Shown here piece after piece: positions 35,996 through 43,414 of a DNA stretch of 47,815 bases. How positions within the stretch are numbered: position 1 is the first letter of the stretch; the number at the start of each line of letters is the position of its first letter. This DNA is from Deltaproteobacteria bacterium (lineage in GTDB: Bacteria > Desulfobacterota > Desulfobulbia > Desulfobulbales > Desulfurivibrionaceae): assembly GCA_026388695.1 (NCBI GenBank), contig JAPLJH010000046.1, positions 1 through 47,815 of the forward strand, read 5' to 3'. A model generated the notes under the pieces. It was given only the letters and a program-made list of their open reading frames with translations. It searched no databases and was not told the origin of the DNA. The position numbers were made by a program, and so were the translations under genes.

Positions 35996-37066
35996 ATGGC
36001 AGAACGTTTCGACACTGTATACCAGAAAAAGATTGTTGTCGCCATGAGCGGCGGCGTTGATTCCTCGGTGGCCGCTGCCCTGTTGCAACGACAGGGCGCA
36101 CGGGTGCAGGGGGTGTTCATGGCCCTGGCCCAGCCCGATCTTGCGGAGCAGGTGGACCGGGTTCGGGCGGTGGCCGATTTCTTGCGGATTCCTCTGACCG
36201 TGGTGGATCTGTCCGAACCCTTCCAGCGCGAGGTGGTGGACTATTTCTGCGCCAGCTATTTTGCCGGAAAAACCCCCAACCCCTGCGTGGTTTGCAACCG
36301 AACCATCAAATGCGGCCGCCTGCTGGCTGCGGCGCGGGAGAGTCTTGGCGCGGAGCTGCTTGCCACCGGCCATTATGCCCGGATCAGCGGGGATGAAACC
36401 ACTGGATACCGCCTGCTCAAGGGCGTTGATCCCAAAAAGGACCAGTCCTATTTCCTCGGGATGCTCACCCAGGCACAGTTGACACGGCTTTGTTTTCCCC
36501 TGGGCGGCTTGCGCAAAAAAGAGGTTTACGGGCTTGCCGCCGAGTTTGGTCTGACTTTTGGCCAGACGGCGGAGAGCCAGGATATCTGTTTTCTTAAGGA
36601 CCAGTCGGTGGGGGATTTCCTCGCCGCCCATTCTCCGGGGCAAGAACGGCCAGGGCTGATGCTGACTTTGCAGGGCGAAGAGCTTGGCCGACATGCAGGC
36701 ATCCACCACTACACCATCGGCCAGCGCCGGGGCCTGGGTCTGCCGGATGCCACCCCCTGGTATGTGGTGGGGCTTGATCCGGAGCGCGATGCCGTGCTGG
36801 TCGGCAAGGACCAGGATCTCTGGGAGCAGGAGGTGCGGTTGCCCACCGTGCATTGGCTGAGCGGCCAGGCCCCGGTCTTGCCCCTGGTGTGCGAGGTGAA
36901 AATCCGCTCTCGGCATCCAGCCTGTGAGGCAGAAATCGCCGAGAACGATGGCGGGGTGCGGCTGACCTTTGCCCAACCCCAGCGGGCGGTGACTCCTGGC
37001 CAGTTTGCGGTTTTTTACGAAGGGGAAGAGCTTCTCGGCTGCGGCGAGATTGCAAAAAATCGGTAA
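35996..37066 (+). CDS. mnmA: tRNA-specific 2-thiouridylase
   Basis: Makes 2-thiouridine at U34 of tRNA-Lys/Glu/Gln. The 356-aa protein has the PP-loop SGGVDSS (residues 18-24), the catalytic cysteine C97 in NPCVVC and the second cysteine C198 in SQDICF, as in the E. coli enzyme. I start at the ATG at 35996; the frame is open further upstream but that part lies inside trhP. Its stop codon is part of the 13-bp terminal repeat at 37063. Confidence 0.96.
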   Translation: MAERFDTVYQKKIVVAMSGGVDSSVAAALLQRQGARVQGVFMALAQPDLAEQVDRVRAVADFLRIPLTVVDLSEPFQREVVDYFCASYFAGKTPNPCVVCNRTIKCGRLLAAARESLGAELLATGHYARISGDETTGYRLLKGVDPKKDQSYFLGMLTQAQLTRLCFPLGGLRKKEVYGLAAEFGLTFGQTAESQDICFLKDQSVGDFLAAHSPGQERPGLMLTLQGEELGRHAGIHHYTIGQRRGLGLPDATPWYVVGLDPERDAVLVGKDQDLWEQEVRLPTVHWLSGQAPVLPLVCEVKIRSRHPACEAEIAENDGGVRLTFAQPQRAVTPGQFAVFYEGEELLGCGEIAKNR

Positions 37067-37243
37067 CTATCCAGCTTGATGCCGGAATTGGACTTGAGAT
37101 ATGCAGAATGGAACTGTTCAGCAGCGCCGCTTCACTGCTGCCACAGATGCGCGAAAGAGGACCGCGAAGTGTGCTATTGCACATGAGCAGGCCGATGACA
37201 GCAGCGTAGCGGCGAAGCAGATGTGGTGCTGCTGGATAGTTAC
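37063..37243. repeat. 181-bp element with perfect 13-bp terminal inverted repeats
   Basis: GTAACTATCCAGC at 37063-37075 is repeated in inverted form at 37231-37243. The interior has a second long imperfect pairing (CGCCGCTTCACTGCTGCC with GACAGCAGCGTAGCGGCG, about 37124-37141 and 37196-37213) and a small hairpin TGTGC-TATT-GCACA. There is no gene. The left repeat supplies the mnmA stop codon. This and the next 130 bp (to the pyk start at 37375) form the 308-bp gap 37067-37374; beyond the element I see only the pyk leader. Confidence 0.7.
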
Positions 37244-37374
37244 AAATAACGTGAAATTTGTGTTTGGCAGATGCAGCGGAAAAACGATACACTGGTCGTG
37301 ATGCCGCGTTTGCTAAGCGTTGTCTTTCGTGTTCGCAAACATCATTGATCACCTGGAATCCGCCAAGGAGCATT

Positions 37375-38811
37375 ATGAACCCATTCGTCTCCAAGACCAA
37401 GATTGTGGCCACCATCGGGCCAGCCTCCTTTTCGGCTTCCGTGCAGCGTCGCCTGATGGCCGCCGGGGTCGATGGCTTTCGTTTGAATCTTTCCCACGGA
37501 GATCATGAGGAACATGCCGGGGTGATCGCCAATCTACGAAAAATTAGTGCGGAAATGGGCCGACCGGTGGCCATTGTCGTTGATCTGCCTGGGCCGAAGA
37601 TGCGCCTGGGCAAGGTGCCCAAGCCGATTACCGTGCGGCGTGGCGCCAAGGTGCGTTTTGTCCCGGAAGGGGTTTCCCGGCCGGGGCCGGGCATCTTTTT
37701 GCCCCATGAAATTTCCGGTCTGGCCCAAGGGCTGCGGCCAGGCTCGATCATCTTTATCGGCGACGGCATGATGCAGTTCAAGGTCAAGTCCATCCAGGGA
37801 GAGATCGTCGAAACCGAAGCCATGGTGGCCGGGGTTGTCCGCTCCAACAAGGGGGTCAACATCCCTGGCTATACCGCGCCATCCGGGGTGCTGACCGATG
37901 CGGATAAGCGCGGCATCGCCTTTGCTATCAAAAACAAGGCGGATGTGATTTGCATCTCCTTTGTCGGCGGCCCGGAGGATATGCTGGCCGCCCGGGCGCT
38001 GTTGCCGCAGACCGGGAAGTACCGTCCCTGCCTGCTGGCCAAGATTGAGCGGCGGCAGGCCGTGGCCCACCTGGACGGGATTCTGGCGGTGTCCGATGCG
38101 GTGATGGTGGCTCGGGGCGATCTCGGTATCGAGCTGCCCATCGAAGAGATTCCAGGCCTTCAGAAGGATATCATCCATCGGGCCAACATGGCGGCAAAGC
38201 CGGTGATCGTCGCCACCCAGATGCTGCTGTCCATGGTGGACCACGCCCGGCCCACCCGGGCTGAAGTCACCGACGTGGCCAATGCTATCCTTGATGGCGC
38301 CGATGCCATCATGTTTTCCGAGGAAACCGCCATTGGCCATGATCCGGTGGCGGTGGTCCGCATTGCCAAAAAAATTGCCCGTCAGACCGAACGGCGCTTG
38401 GTCAAGAGCGGAGCCATCGCCCTGGAGGTCCGGGCGGCGATCCGCTCCGAAGACAGCATCGATGATCTGGTCAGCAGCGCTGCCTGCGATGTTTTGGAGA
38501 ACCGCACCGTGGACCTGGCCATAACTCCCACCGCCACCGGGACTACGGCCCGGCGTATCGCCAGACTGCGGCCACGTCCATGGATCGTGGCGATCACCGA
38601 CAATCCTACGGTTCGCAACATCCTTGCCCTTTCCTCCGGGGTTTTTCCTCTGGAGGTGCCGTCCGTTGCCATCACGGACTTTGAATTGGCCAAGCGGATC
38701 AAGGATGCCGGCCTGCTCCGACCTGGGACGCGGCGGTTGGTGATCACCGCCGGCACCCTGTTGGGGGTGGCAGGAACCACTAACAGCCTGAAGATTATCG
38801 ATGTTTTCTGA
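37375..38811 (+). CDS. pyk: Pyruvate kinase
   Basis: Converts PEP to pyruvate with ATP formation. The 478-aa product begins MNPFVSKTKIVATIGPAS with AAGGAG before the ATG. The catalytic segment MVARGDLGIELPIEEIP and the metal/PEP site LAKIERRQAV are intact, and the C-terminal regulatory domain is present. The early motif reads DLPGPKMRLG instead of the more usual DTKGPEIRTG, so it belongs to a divergent branch. It is a stand-alone gene between two inverted-repeat elements. Confidence 0.93.
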   Translation: MNPFVSKTKIVATIGPASFSASVQRRLMAAGVDGFRLNLSHGDHEEHAGVIANLRKISAEMGRPVAIVVDLPGPKMRLGKVPKPITVRRGAKVRFVPEGVSRPGPGIFLPHEISGLAQGLRPGSIIFIGDGMMQFKVKSIQGEIVETEAMVAGVVRSNKGVNIPGYTAPSGVLTDADKRGIAFAIKNKADVICISFVGGPEDMLAARALLPQTGKYRPCLLAKIERRQAVAHLDGILAVSDAVMVARGDLGIELPIEEIPGLQKDIIHRANMAAKPVIVATQMLLSMVDHARPTRAEVTDVANAILDGADAIMFSEETAIGHDPVAVVRIAKKIARQTERRLVKSGAIALEVRAAIRSEDSIDDLVSSAACDVLENRTVDLAITPTATGTTARRIARLRPRPWIVAITDNPTVRNILALSSGVFPLEVPSVAITDFELAKRIKDAGLLRPGTRRLVITAGTLLGVAGTTNSLKIIDVF

Positions 38812-38934
38812 TGGTGTCGCAAAAAATCCGATCTACTGCGTTGTGTCGGGTACGCGGAATGCTCAACATACCTATTGTCTCCGCTTCCTCGACACCGATA
38901 CGCCTTGTATATCGCACTTTTGTGCTTAGCCATC
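38810..38934. repeat. Imperfect inverted-repeat element after pyk
   Basis: Arms of about 60 bases run from 38810 (GATGGTGTCGCAAAAAATCC) to 38934 (ending CTTAGCCATC), with about 65-70% complementarity when gaps are allowed. The pyk stop codon (38809-38811) touches the first bases. No coding potential is seen. The CTACTGCGTTG / GCCTTGTAT style resembles dispersed hairpin repeats of other Desulfobacterota; this is recollection, not a search result. Confidence 0.5.
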
Positions 38935-38992
38935 TTTGGCGGAAACCAGGCTTCTTGTTGCAACTCCGTAGCAAAAACAGTATGGCACAGGC

Positions 38993-40318
38993 ATGAATAT
39001 CACGGGCCAGAACAAAAGAAAGATTGCCGTCACCACCCTCGGCTGCAAGGTCAACCAGTTTGAGTCTGCGGCCTTCCTTTCGGAGCTTGCAGAGCGGGAG
39101 GTGGAGCTGGTCCCTTTTTCTCATCCGGCAGATATTTACATCATCAATACCTGCGCGGTGACGGCCAGGGCTGGAGCCCAATCGCGCCAGTTGATCCGCC
39201 AGGCCTTGCGCGCCAACCCCGAGGCCCGGCTGATCGTGACCGGTTGCTATGCCCAGATCGCCGCCGAAGAGATTCTCGAGATTGCCGACAGCCCCATCTG
39301 CATTGTGGGCAATAGCTGTAAGCACCGGTTGGTGGATGTGGCCCTGGCCGATCGGCACTGCGATCTGGAAATGCACCTGGGCGATCTCGCCGGGCAACAG
39401 GAGATCTGCCCCCTCACCGTCACCAGCTTTGGGGCGGGGAGGACCAGGGCCTATCTCAAGGTGCAGGACGGCTGCAACAGCTTTTGTTCCTACTGCATCG
39501 TGCCCTATGCCCGGGGACGCAGTCGGAGCCTTGCCCCGGACAAGGTGGTGGCCCAGGCCGAAATCTTTGCCGCCCAAGGCTACAAAGAACAGGTCCTCAC
39601 CGGCATCCATCTCGGCCATTATGGCCGGGATCTTACTCCCAAGACCAATCTGTGCGAGTTGCTGGCCCTGATTGTCGCCCGAAATCTGCCGGTGCGGTAC
39701 CGCTTGAGCTCGTTGGAGCCAACCGAGATCACGGACGAGCTTTTGACCCTCATGGCCGGATCGCCAGCAATCATGCCCTATCTGCATATTCCCTTGCAGA
39801 GCGGCGATGATCGGATTTTGCAGAAAATGAACCGCCGCTATCTCGCCGCCACCTTTGCCAAAGTCGTGGAAGACAGTGTGGCCTGCCTGCCCGATGCGGC
39901 CATCGGCGTGGATGTGCTGGTCGGTTTTCCCGGCGAGGACGAGGCCGCTTTTCGCAATACCTACAGCCTGATCGAGTCGCTGCCGGTGAGCTATCTCCAT
40001 GTGTTCCCCTATTCGCGAAGGCCGGGAACCCCGGCTGCCAGCATGGCGGATCAGGTGCCCAAGGCGGACAAAGAGGAAAGGGTTGCGCTTCTGAGGGATT
40101 TGGATCATAAAAAACGGACTGCCTTTTACCGCAAGCATCTGGGCAGCACCCGGCAGATCCTGGTGGAAAGACGCAAGAAGGGCTGCTTGTTGCGGGGCTA
40201 TACCGGCAATTATATCCCGGTCTCCTTTGAGGGGGATGGCATCCTGACAAATCAGCTGGTCACGGTGCGCCTGGAAGAACTCGCTGGCGACGGGGTGCTG
40301 GGCAGGGTTGTCGTCTGA
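38993..40318 (+). CDS. mtaB: tRNA t6A37 methylthiotransferase
   Basis: Radical-SAM enzyme that converts t6A37 to ms2t6A37 in tRNA. It is 441 aa. The MTTase N-terminal domain has the MtaB-type opening VTTLGCKVNQFES with further cysteines in NTCAVT and VTGCYAQ. The radical-SAM triad is CNSFCSYCIVPYARG, and a C-terminal TRAM-like segment follows. LGCKVNQ distinguishes MtaB from MiaB (which has YGCQMN). Upstream is the inverted-repeat element after pyk. Confidence 0.93.
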   Translation: MNITGQNKRKIAVTTLGCKVNQFESAAFLSELAEREVELVPFSHPADIYIINTCAVTARAGAQSRQLIRQALRANPEARLIVTGCYAQIAAEEILEIADSPICIVGNSCKHRLVDVALADRHCDLEMHLGDLAGQQEICPLTVTSFGAGRTRAYLKVQDGCNSFCSYCIVPYARGRSRSLAPDKVVAQAEIFAAQGYKEQVLTGIHLGHYGRDLTPKTNLCELLALIVARNLPVRYRLSSLEPTEITDELLTLMAGSPAIMPYLHIPLQSGDDRILQKMNRRYLAATFAKVVEDSVACLPDAAIGVDVLVGFPGEDEAAFRNTYSLIESLPVSYLHVFPYSRRPGTPAASMADQVPKADKEERVALLRDLDHKKRTAFYRKHLGSTRQILVERRKKGCLLRGYTGNYIPVSFEGDGILTNQLVTVRLEELAGDGVLGRVVV

Positions 40319-40369
40319 CGAAGATTTACTCTGTAGGAAGGCAGGCACGTATTATTGTTAGGGGGAACG

Positions 40370-40756
40370 ATGAAAAATCGTACAAAAATAGAAACGTTGT
40401 TAAGAAATGCAACGCGTCATTATCTTTGTTATGAACACTTAGGGGCAAAAGCAATCATTGACCTTTGTAATACTGTTCAAGAAGCAAAAGGGGAAATAAC
40501 AGAGGAGGGCATAATTGAAATAATGAACGAAGCTCTCTCCGAGTCCCCCGGTTTCAAAGACCCCCAAGATCTTGAAGCACGAATAGCCGTAAATTTAATG
40601 AAATTTCAGCACCAATCACAAAGAATAATAGAAAAAGTAGAAATAAACTCAAAATCATATCATGGTTCTGAGTTCCCATCATGGTCTATCACAGTTAAAA
40701 TCAAAGAACAAAATGAAATTGATGAAAAAAAATCCCTAATTAGCGGGTCAACTTGA
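40370..40756 (+). CDS. AT-rich orphan protein, unknown
   Basis: A 128-aa soluble protein beginning MKNRTKIETLLRNATRHY, with AGGGGGAAC just before the ATG. It is charged and mostly helical, with a long middle segment rich in E, K and I, and has no recognisable domain. Base composition is far more AT-rich than mtaB and cinA on either side. The stop codon lies inside an inverted repeat (40750-40809), and GTTAGGG lies 13 bp before the start. This isolated small gene with odd composition is best read as recently acquired; function unknown. Confidence 0.7.
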   Translation: MKNRTKIETLLRNATRHYLCYEHLGAKAIIDLCNTVQEAKGEITEEGIIEIMNEALSESPGFKDPQDLEARIAVNLMKFQHQSQRIIEKVEINSKSYHGSEFPSWSITVKIKEQNEIDEKKSLISGST

Positions 40757-40809
40757 GCGCTTGAACGGTGGCGCCGCTGACACGGTAAATTCATTAGCGC
40801 GGTCAAGTT
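40750..40809. repeat. Bulged inverted/direct repeat downstream of the orphan gene
   Basis: AACTTGA-GCGC (40750-40760) pairs with GCGC-GG-TCAAGTT (40797-40809) with a two-base bulge, enclosing about 36 bases. The motif ATTAGCG(C)GGTCAA also appears twice as a direct repeat (about 40739 and 40793). The AAC...GTT ends and bulged stem resemble an integron attC site, but the outer R-box bases do not fit the RYYYAAC/GTTRRRY rule. Confidence 0.45.
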
Positions 40810-40852
40810 ACCCCTTAACTTTATGACATCGGCCTAATTTCACGAGACCATT

Positions 40853-42145
40853 ATGATTGGGGAAATAATTGCCATCGGCGATGAGCTTACCTCCGGGAGT
40901 GTGCTGAACACCACCAGCTACTTTGCCGCCAGCCATCTTTTTGCTGCGGGCCACGAGATTCTGGCCATGACCACCATCGGGGATGACCCGGAGGTCATTG
41001 GCCGCACCCTGCAACGGGCTTTGCGGCGGGCTGATTTTGTTATCGTCACCGGGGGCCTCGGCCCGACCACCGACGATTTGACCAATGCCGCTGTTTCTTC
41101 GGCCTTTGCCCGCCCCCCCACCTTTTATCCGGAAATACTCAAGAAAATCCAGGCGCATGGCCAGAATCTGCCGAGCGGGCAGCAAATCTCCCTTGAAAAA
41201 CTGGCCTGGTTGCCGGCCGGAGCCCACGCCCTGAACACGGAAGCAAAGATGGCCGGGTATTTTCTGGTTCAGGACGGCAAGCCCATCTTTTTTCTGCCAG
41301 GTGTGCCCCAGGAGATGAAGGATTTGCTTTTGGAAACGGTGATCACCCGGCTCGCTGTCTGGGAAGGCGAGGAGGTCCGCCAGGTGCGCCAGAAGGTGTA
41401 CAAGGTGGTGGGCTTGGCTGAATCCGAAATAAATCGGAAGCTTGCCCATCTGGAGGGTCGTGATCCCAGGGTCAGAATCGGCTATTATCCCGTATTTCCC
41501 GAGGTGCATGTCAGTCTCACCGTCACCGGGGCCTCAAGCCAGGAGGTCGAGGCGGTCTTTGCAAAATACGACGGGCAGGTGACGGACTTCCTGGGTGATT
41601 GCTGCTACGGGTCCGGGGCTGACACCTTGGAAAGCGTGGTGGGAAGCCTGATGGCCGGGCGCGGCCAGACGGTGGCCGTGGCGGAATCCTGCACTGGCGG
41701 ACTCATCGCCCACGCCCTGACCAAGATCGCCGGGAGCTCCAGCTATTTTCTCGGCGGGGTGGTGGCATATAGCGATGCCATGAAGGAGCGTTTGCTTGGA
41801 GTCAACCGGGAGATCATCCTGCGTTCCGGCGCGGTCAGTGCGGAAACAGCCAGGGCCATGGCCGAAGGGATGCGACGGGTGACCCCGGTTGATTATGCCC
41901 TTGCCGTTACCGGCATTGCCGGACCCACCGGCGGCAGCGAAGACAAGCCGGTGGGCACTGTGTATTTCGGCTTGGCCAGCCCGGACAAAACCCAGACCTT
42001 TCTTTTTCATTTCTCCGGGGAACGCGGGCAGGTGCAGGCCCTGGCCTGCCAGGCGGGGCTGGATCTGTTGCGTCGCCACCTGCTTGGTCTTGATAGCTTG
42101 GTCTTGATAATGGCGGACGGACAGTGTAAAACGAACCGACTATAA
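40853..42145 (+). CDS. cinA: CinA-like protein (MoCF-like + nicotinamide-nucleotide amidase)
   Basis: A 430-aa two-domain protein. The N-terminal molybdopterin-binding-like domain has IGDELTSGSVLNT and VTGGLGPTTDDLT. The C-terminal PncC/CinA domain has AVAESCTGGLIAHAL and VTGIAGPTGGSEDKPVGTV, the nucleophile region that deamidates nicotinamide mononucleotide in NAD salvage. The length is normal. It precedes recA by 27 bp, a widespread bacterial pairing. The ATG lacks a strong ribosome site. Confidence 0.94.
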   Translation: MIGEIIAIGDELTSGSVLNTTSYFAASHLFAAGHEILAMTTIGDDPEVIGRTLQRALRRADFVIVTGGLGPTTDDLTNAAVSSAFARPPTFYPEILKKIQAHGQNLPSGQQISLEKLAWLPAGAHALNTEAKMAGYFLVQDGKPIFFLPGVPQEMKDLLLETVITRLAVWEGEEVRQVRQKVYKVVGLAESEINRKLAHLEGRDPRVRIGYYPVFPEVHVSLTVTGASSQEVEAVFAKYDGQVTDFLGDCCYGSGADTLESVVGSLMAGRGQTVAVAESCTGGLIAHALTKIAGSSSYFLGGVVAYSDAMKERLLGVNREIILRSGAVSAETARAMAEGMRRVTPVDYALAVTGIAGPTGGSEDKPVGTVYFGLASPDKTQTFLFHFSGERGQVQALACQAGLDLLRRHLLGLDSLVLIMADGQCKTNRL

Positions 42146-42146
42146 T
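42118..42146 (+). promoter_or_regulatory. Possible recA promoter inside the cinA end
   Basis: TATAAT (42141-42146) is a perfect -10 box, and CGGACA (42118-42123) lies 17 bases before it as a weak -35. It is 27 bp upstream of the recA start and overlaps the last cinA codons. I found no palindrome that I can call a LexA box. Confidence 0.4.
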
Positions 42147-42172
42147 TCATCCTAAATTTGGAGACATACAAC

Positions 42173-43225
42173 ATGGCCATTGCCGAAGATAAGAGCAAAA
42201 CCCTTGATACCGCGATTTTTCAGATCCAAAAGCAATTCGGCAAGGGATCGATCATGCGGCTCGGCACCGACGAGCGGGAGGCGGTGGCGGTCATTTCGAC
42301 TGGTAGCCTGAGTATCGATATCGCCACCGGGGTCGGCGGTGTGGCCCGCGGCCGGATTACAGAAATCTACGGGCCGGAATCTTCCGGCAAGACCACCCTG
42401 GCTTTGCATATTATCGCCGAGGCCCAGAAGGCTGGGGGCAGTGCTGCCTTCATCGATGCCGAGCATGCCCTGGATATAACCTATGCCGAGCGCCTTGGGG
42501 TCAAGGTTGACGATCTTCTCGTTTCCCAGCCCGATTATGGCGAGCAGGCCCTGGAGATCGCCGAGATTCTTATTCGCAGCGGGGCGGTGGATGTCATTGT
42601 CGTGGACTCGGTGGCGGCCCTGGTACCCAAGGCGGAGATCGACGGCAACGCGGGGGATTCCCATGTCGGACTCCAGGCCCGACTCATGTCCCAGGCCATG
42701 CGCAAGCTCACCGGGGTGCTTAAACGCACCAATACCGCGATCATCTTCATCAACCAGATCCGGATGAAGATCGGGGTCATGTTCGGGAGCCCGGAAACCA
42801 CCACCGGCGGCAACGCCCTCAAGTTTTACAGCTCGCTTCGCCTCGATATTCGGCGGAAGGAAGCCATTAAAGACGGACAGGAGGTGATTGGCAACCGGAC
42901 CAAGGTCAAGGTGGTGAAAAACAAAATGGCTCCGCCCTTCAAGGAGGCTGAGTTCGACATTATCTATGGAGAAGGCGTCTCCAAGGTCGGGGATCTGCTT
43001 GATCTTGCCACAGCCCAGGATATTGTCGAGAAAAGCGGCGCTTGGTATTCGTATAATGGTGAGCGCATCGGTCAGGGCAGGGAGAATTCCAAGATCTTCC
43101 TGAAGGAGCATCCGGAGCTGTGCGATGATATTGAAAGAAAGGTGCGTCTGGGGTATGGTTTGCCCCTGATGGATGAAAAAGTACCGGCGGCAAAGGGAGC
43201 GGTAAAGGCTGCTGCCGCTGACTGA
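42173..43225 (+). CDS. recA: Recombinase RecA
   Basis: A 350-aa DNA-dependent ATPase for homologous recombination and SOS induction. From the ATG at 42173 (TTGGAGA site before it) it begins [20 protein letters not shown]. Walker A reads GPESSGKTT, Walker B is [10 protein letters not shown], and loop L2 has [13 protein letters not shown]. The C-terminal tail ends in an alanine-rich stretch instead of an acidic one. It sits between cinA and alaS; recX, often located here, is absent. Confidence 0.98.
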   Translation: MAIAEDKSKTLDTAIFQIQKQFGKGSIMRLGTDEREAVAVISTGSLSIDIATGVGGVARGRITEIYGPESSGKTTLALHIIAEAQKAGGSAAFIDAEHALDITYAERLGVKVDDLLVSQPDYGEQALEIAEILIRSGAVDVIVVDSVAALVPKAEIDGNAGDSHVGLQARLMSQAMRKLTGVLKRTNTAIIFINQIRMKIGVMFGSPETTTGGNALKFYSSLRLDIRRKEAIKDGQEVIGNRTKVKVVKNKMAPPFKEAEFDIIYGEGVSKVGDLLDLATAQDIVEKSGAWYSYNGERIGQGRENSKIFLKEHPELCDDIERKVRLGYGLPLMDEKVPAAKGAVKAAAAD

Positions 43226-43318
43226 TCTGATTTACGCGGGGAAAGATGACGGACTCGTAAAAAGGGAAAAAGGCCACAGGTCCGTAGCACAAAATTAAAG
43301 CGTTACAAAGCAGCAACC

Positions 43319-43348
43319 GTTGTAATCGCGGCTTGTTGCGATTACAAC
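43319..43348 (+). promoter_or_regulatory. alaS leader hairpin 1
   Basis: A perfect 11-bp stem (GTTGTAATCGC at 43319-43329, GCGATTACAAC at 43338-43348) with an 8-base loop, in the 189-bp gap between recA and alaS. It could end recA transcription or act in the alaS leader; it is not followed by a run of T. Confidence 0.55.
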
Positions 43349-43363
43349 AAATATCATTATTTA

Positions 43364-43393
43364 AGAAGCGGGACGCGAAGGCGTTCCGCTTCT
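43364..43393 (+). promoter_or_regulatory. alaS leader hairpin 2
   Basis: AGAAGCGGGACGC (43364-43376) pairs with GCGTTCCGCTTCT (43381-43393) around a GAAG tetraloop, with one G-U pair. It ends 21 bp before the alaS ATG, with the ribosome site GAAGGAATG just beyond, so it could affect translation or be an operator-like palindrome for AlaS. Confidence 0.55.
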
Positions 43394-43414
43394 GTAATTT
43401 GAAGGAATGTACCA

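Noticed and set aside
43226-43414. T-box riboswitch in front of alaS
   Set aside because: No T-box consensus (TGGNACC-like) sequence is visible, only two simple hairpins.
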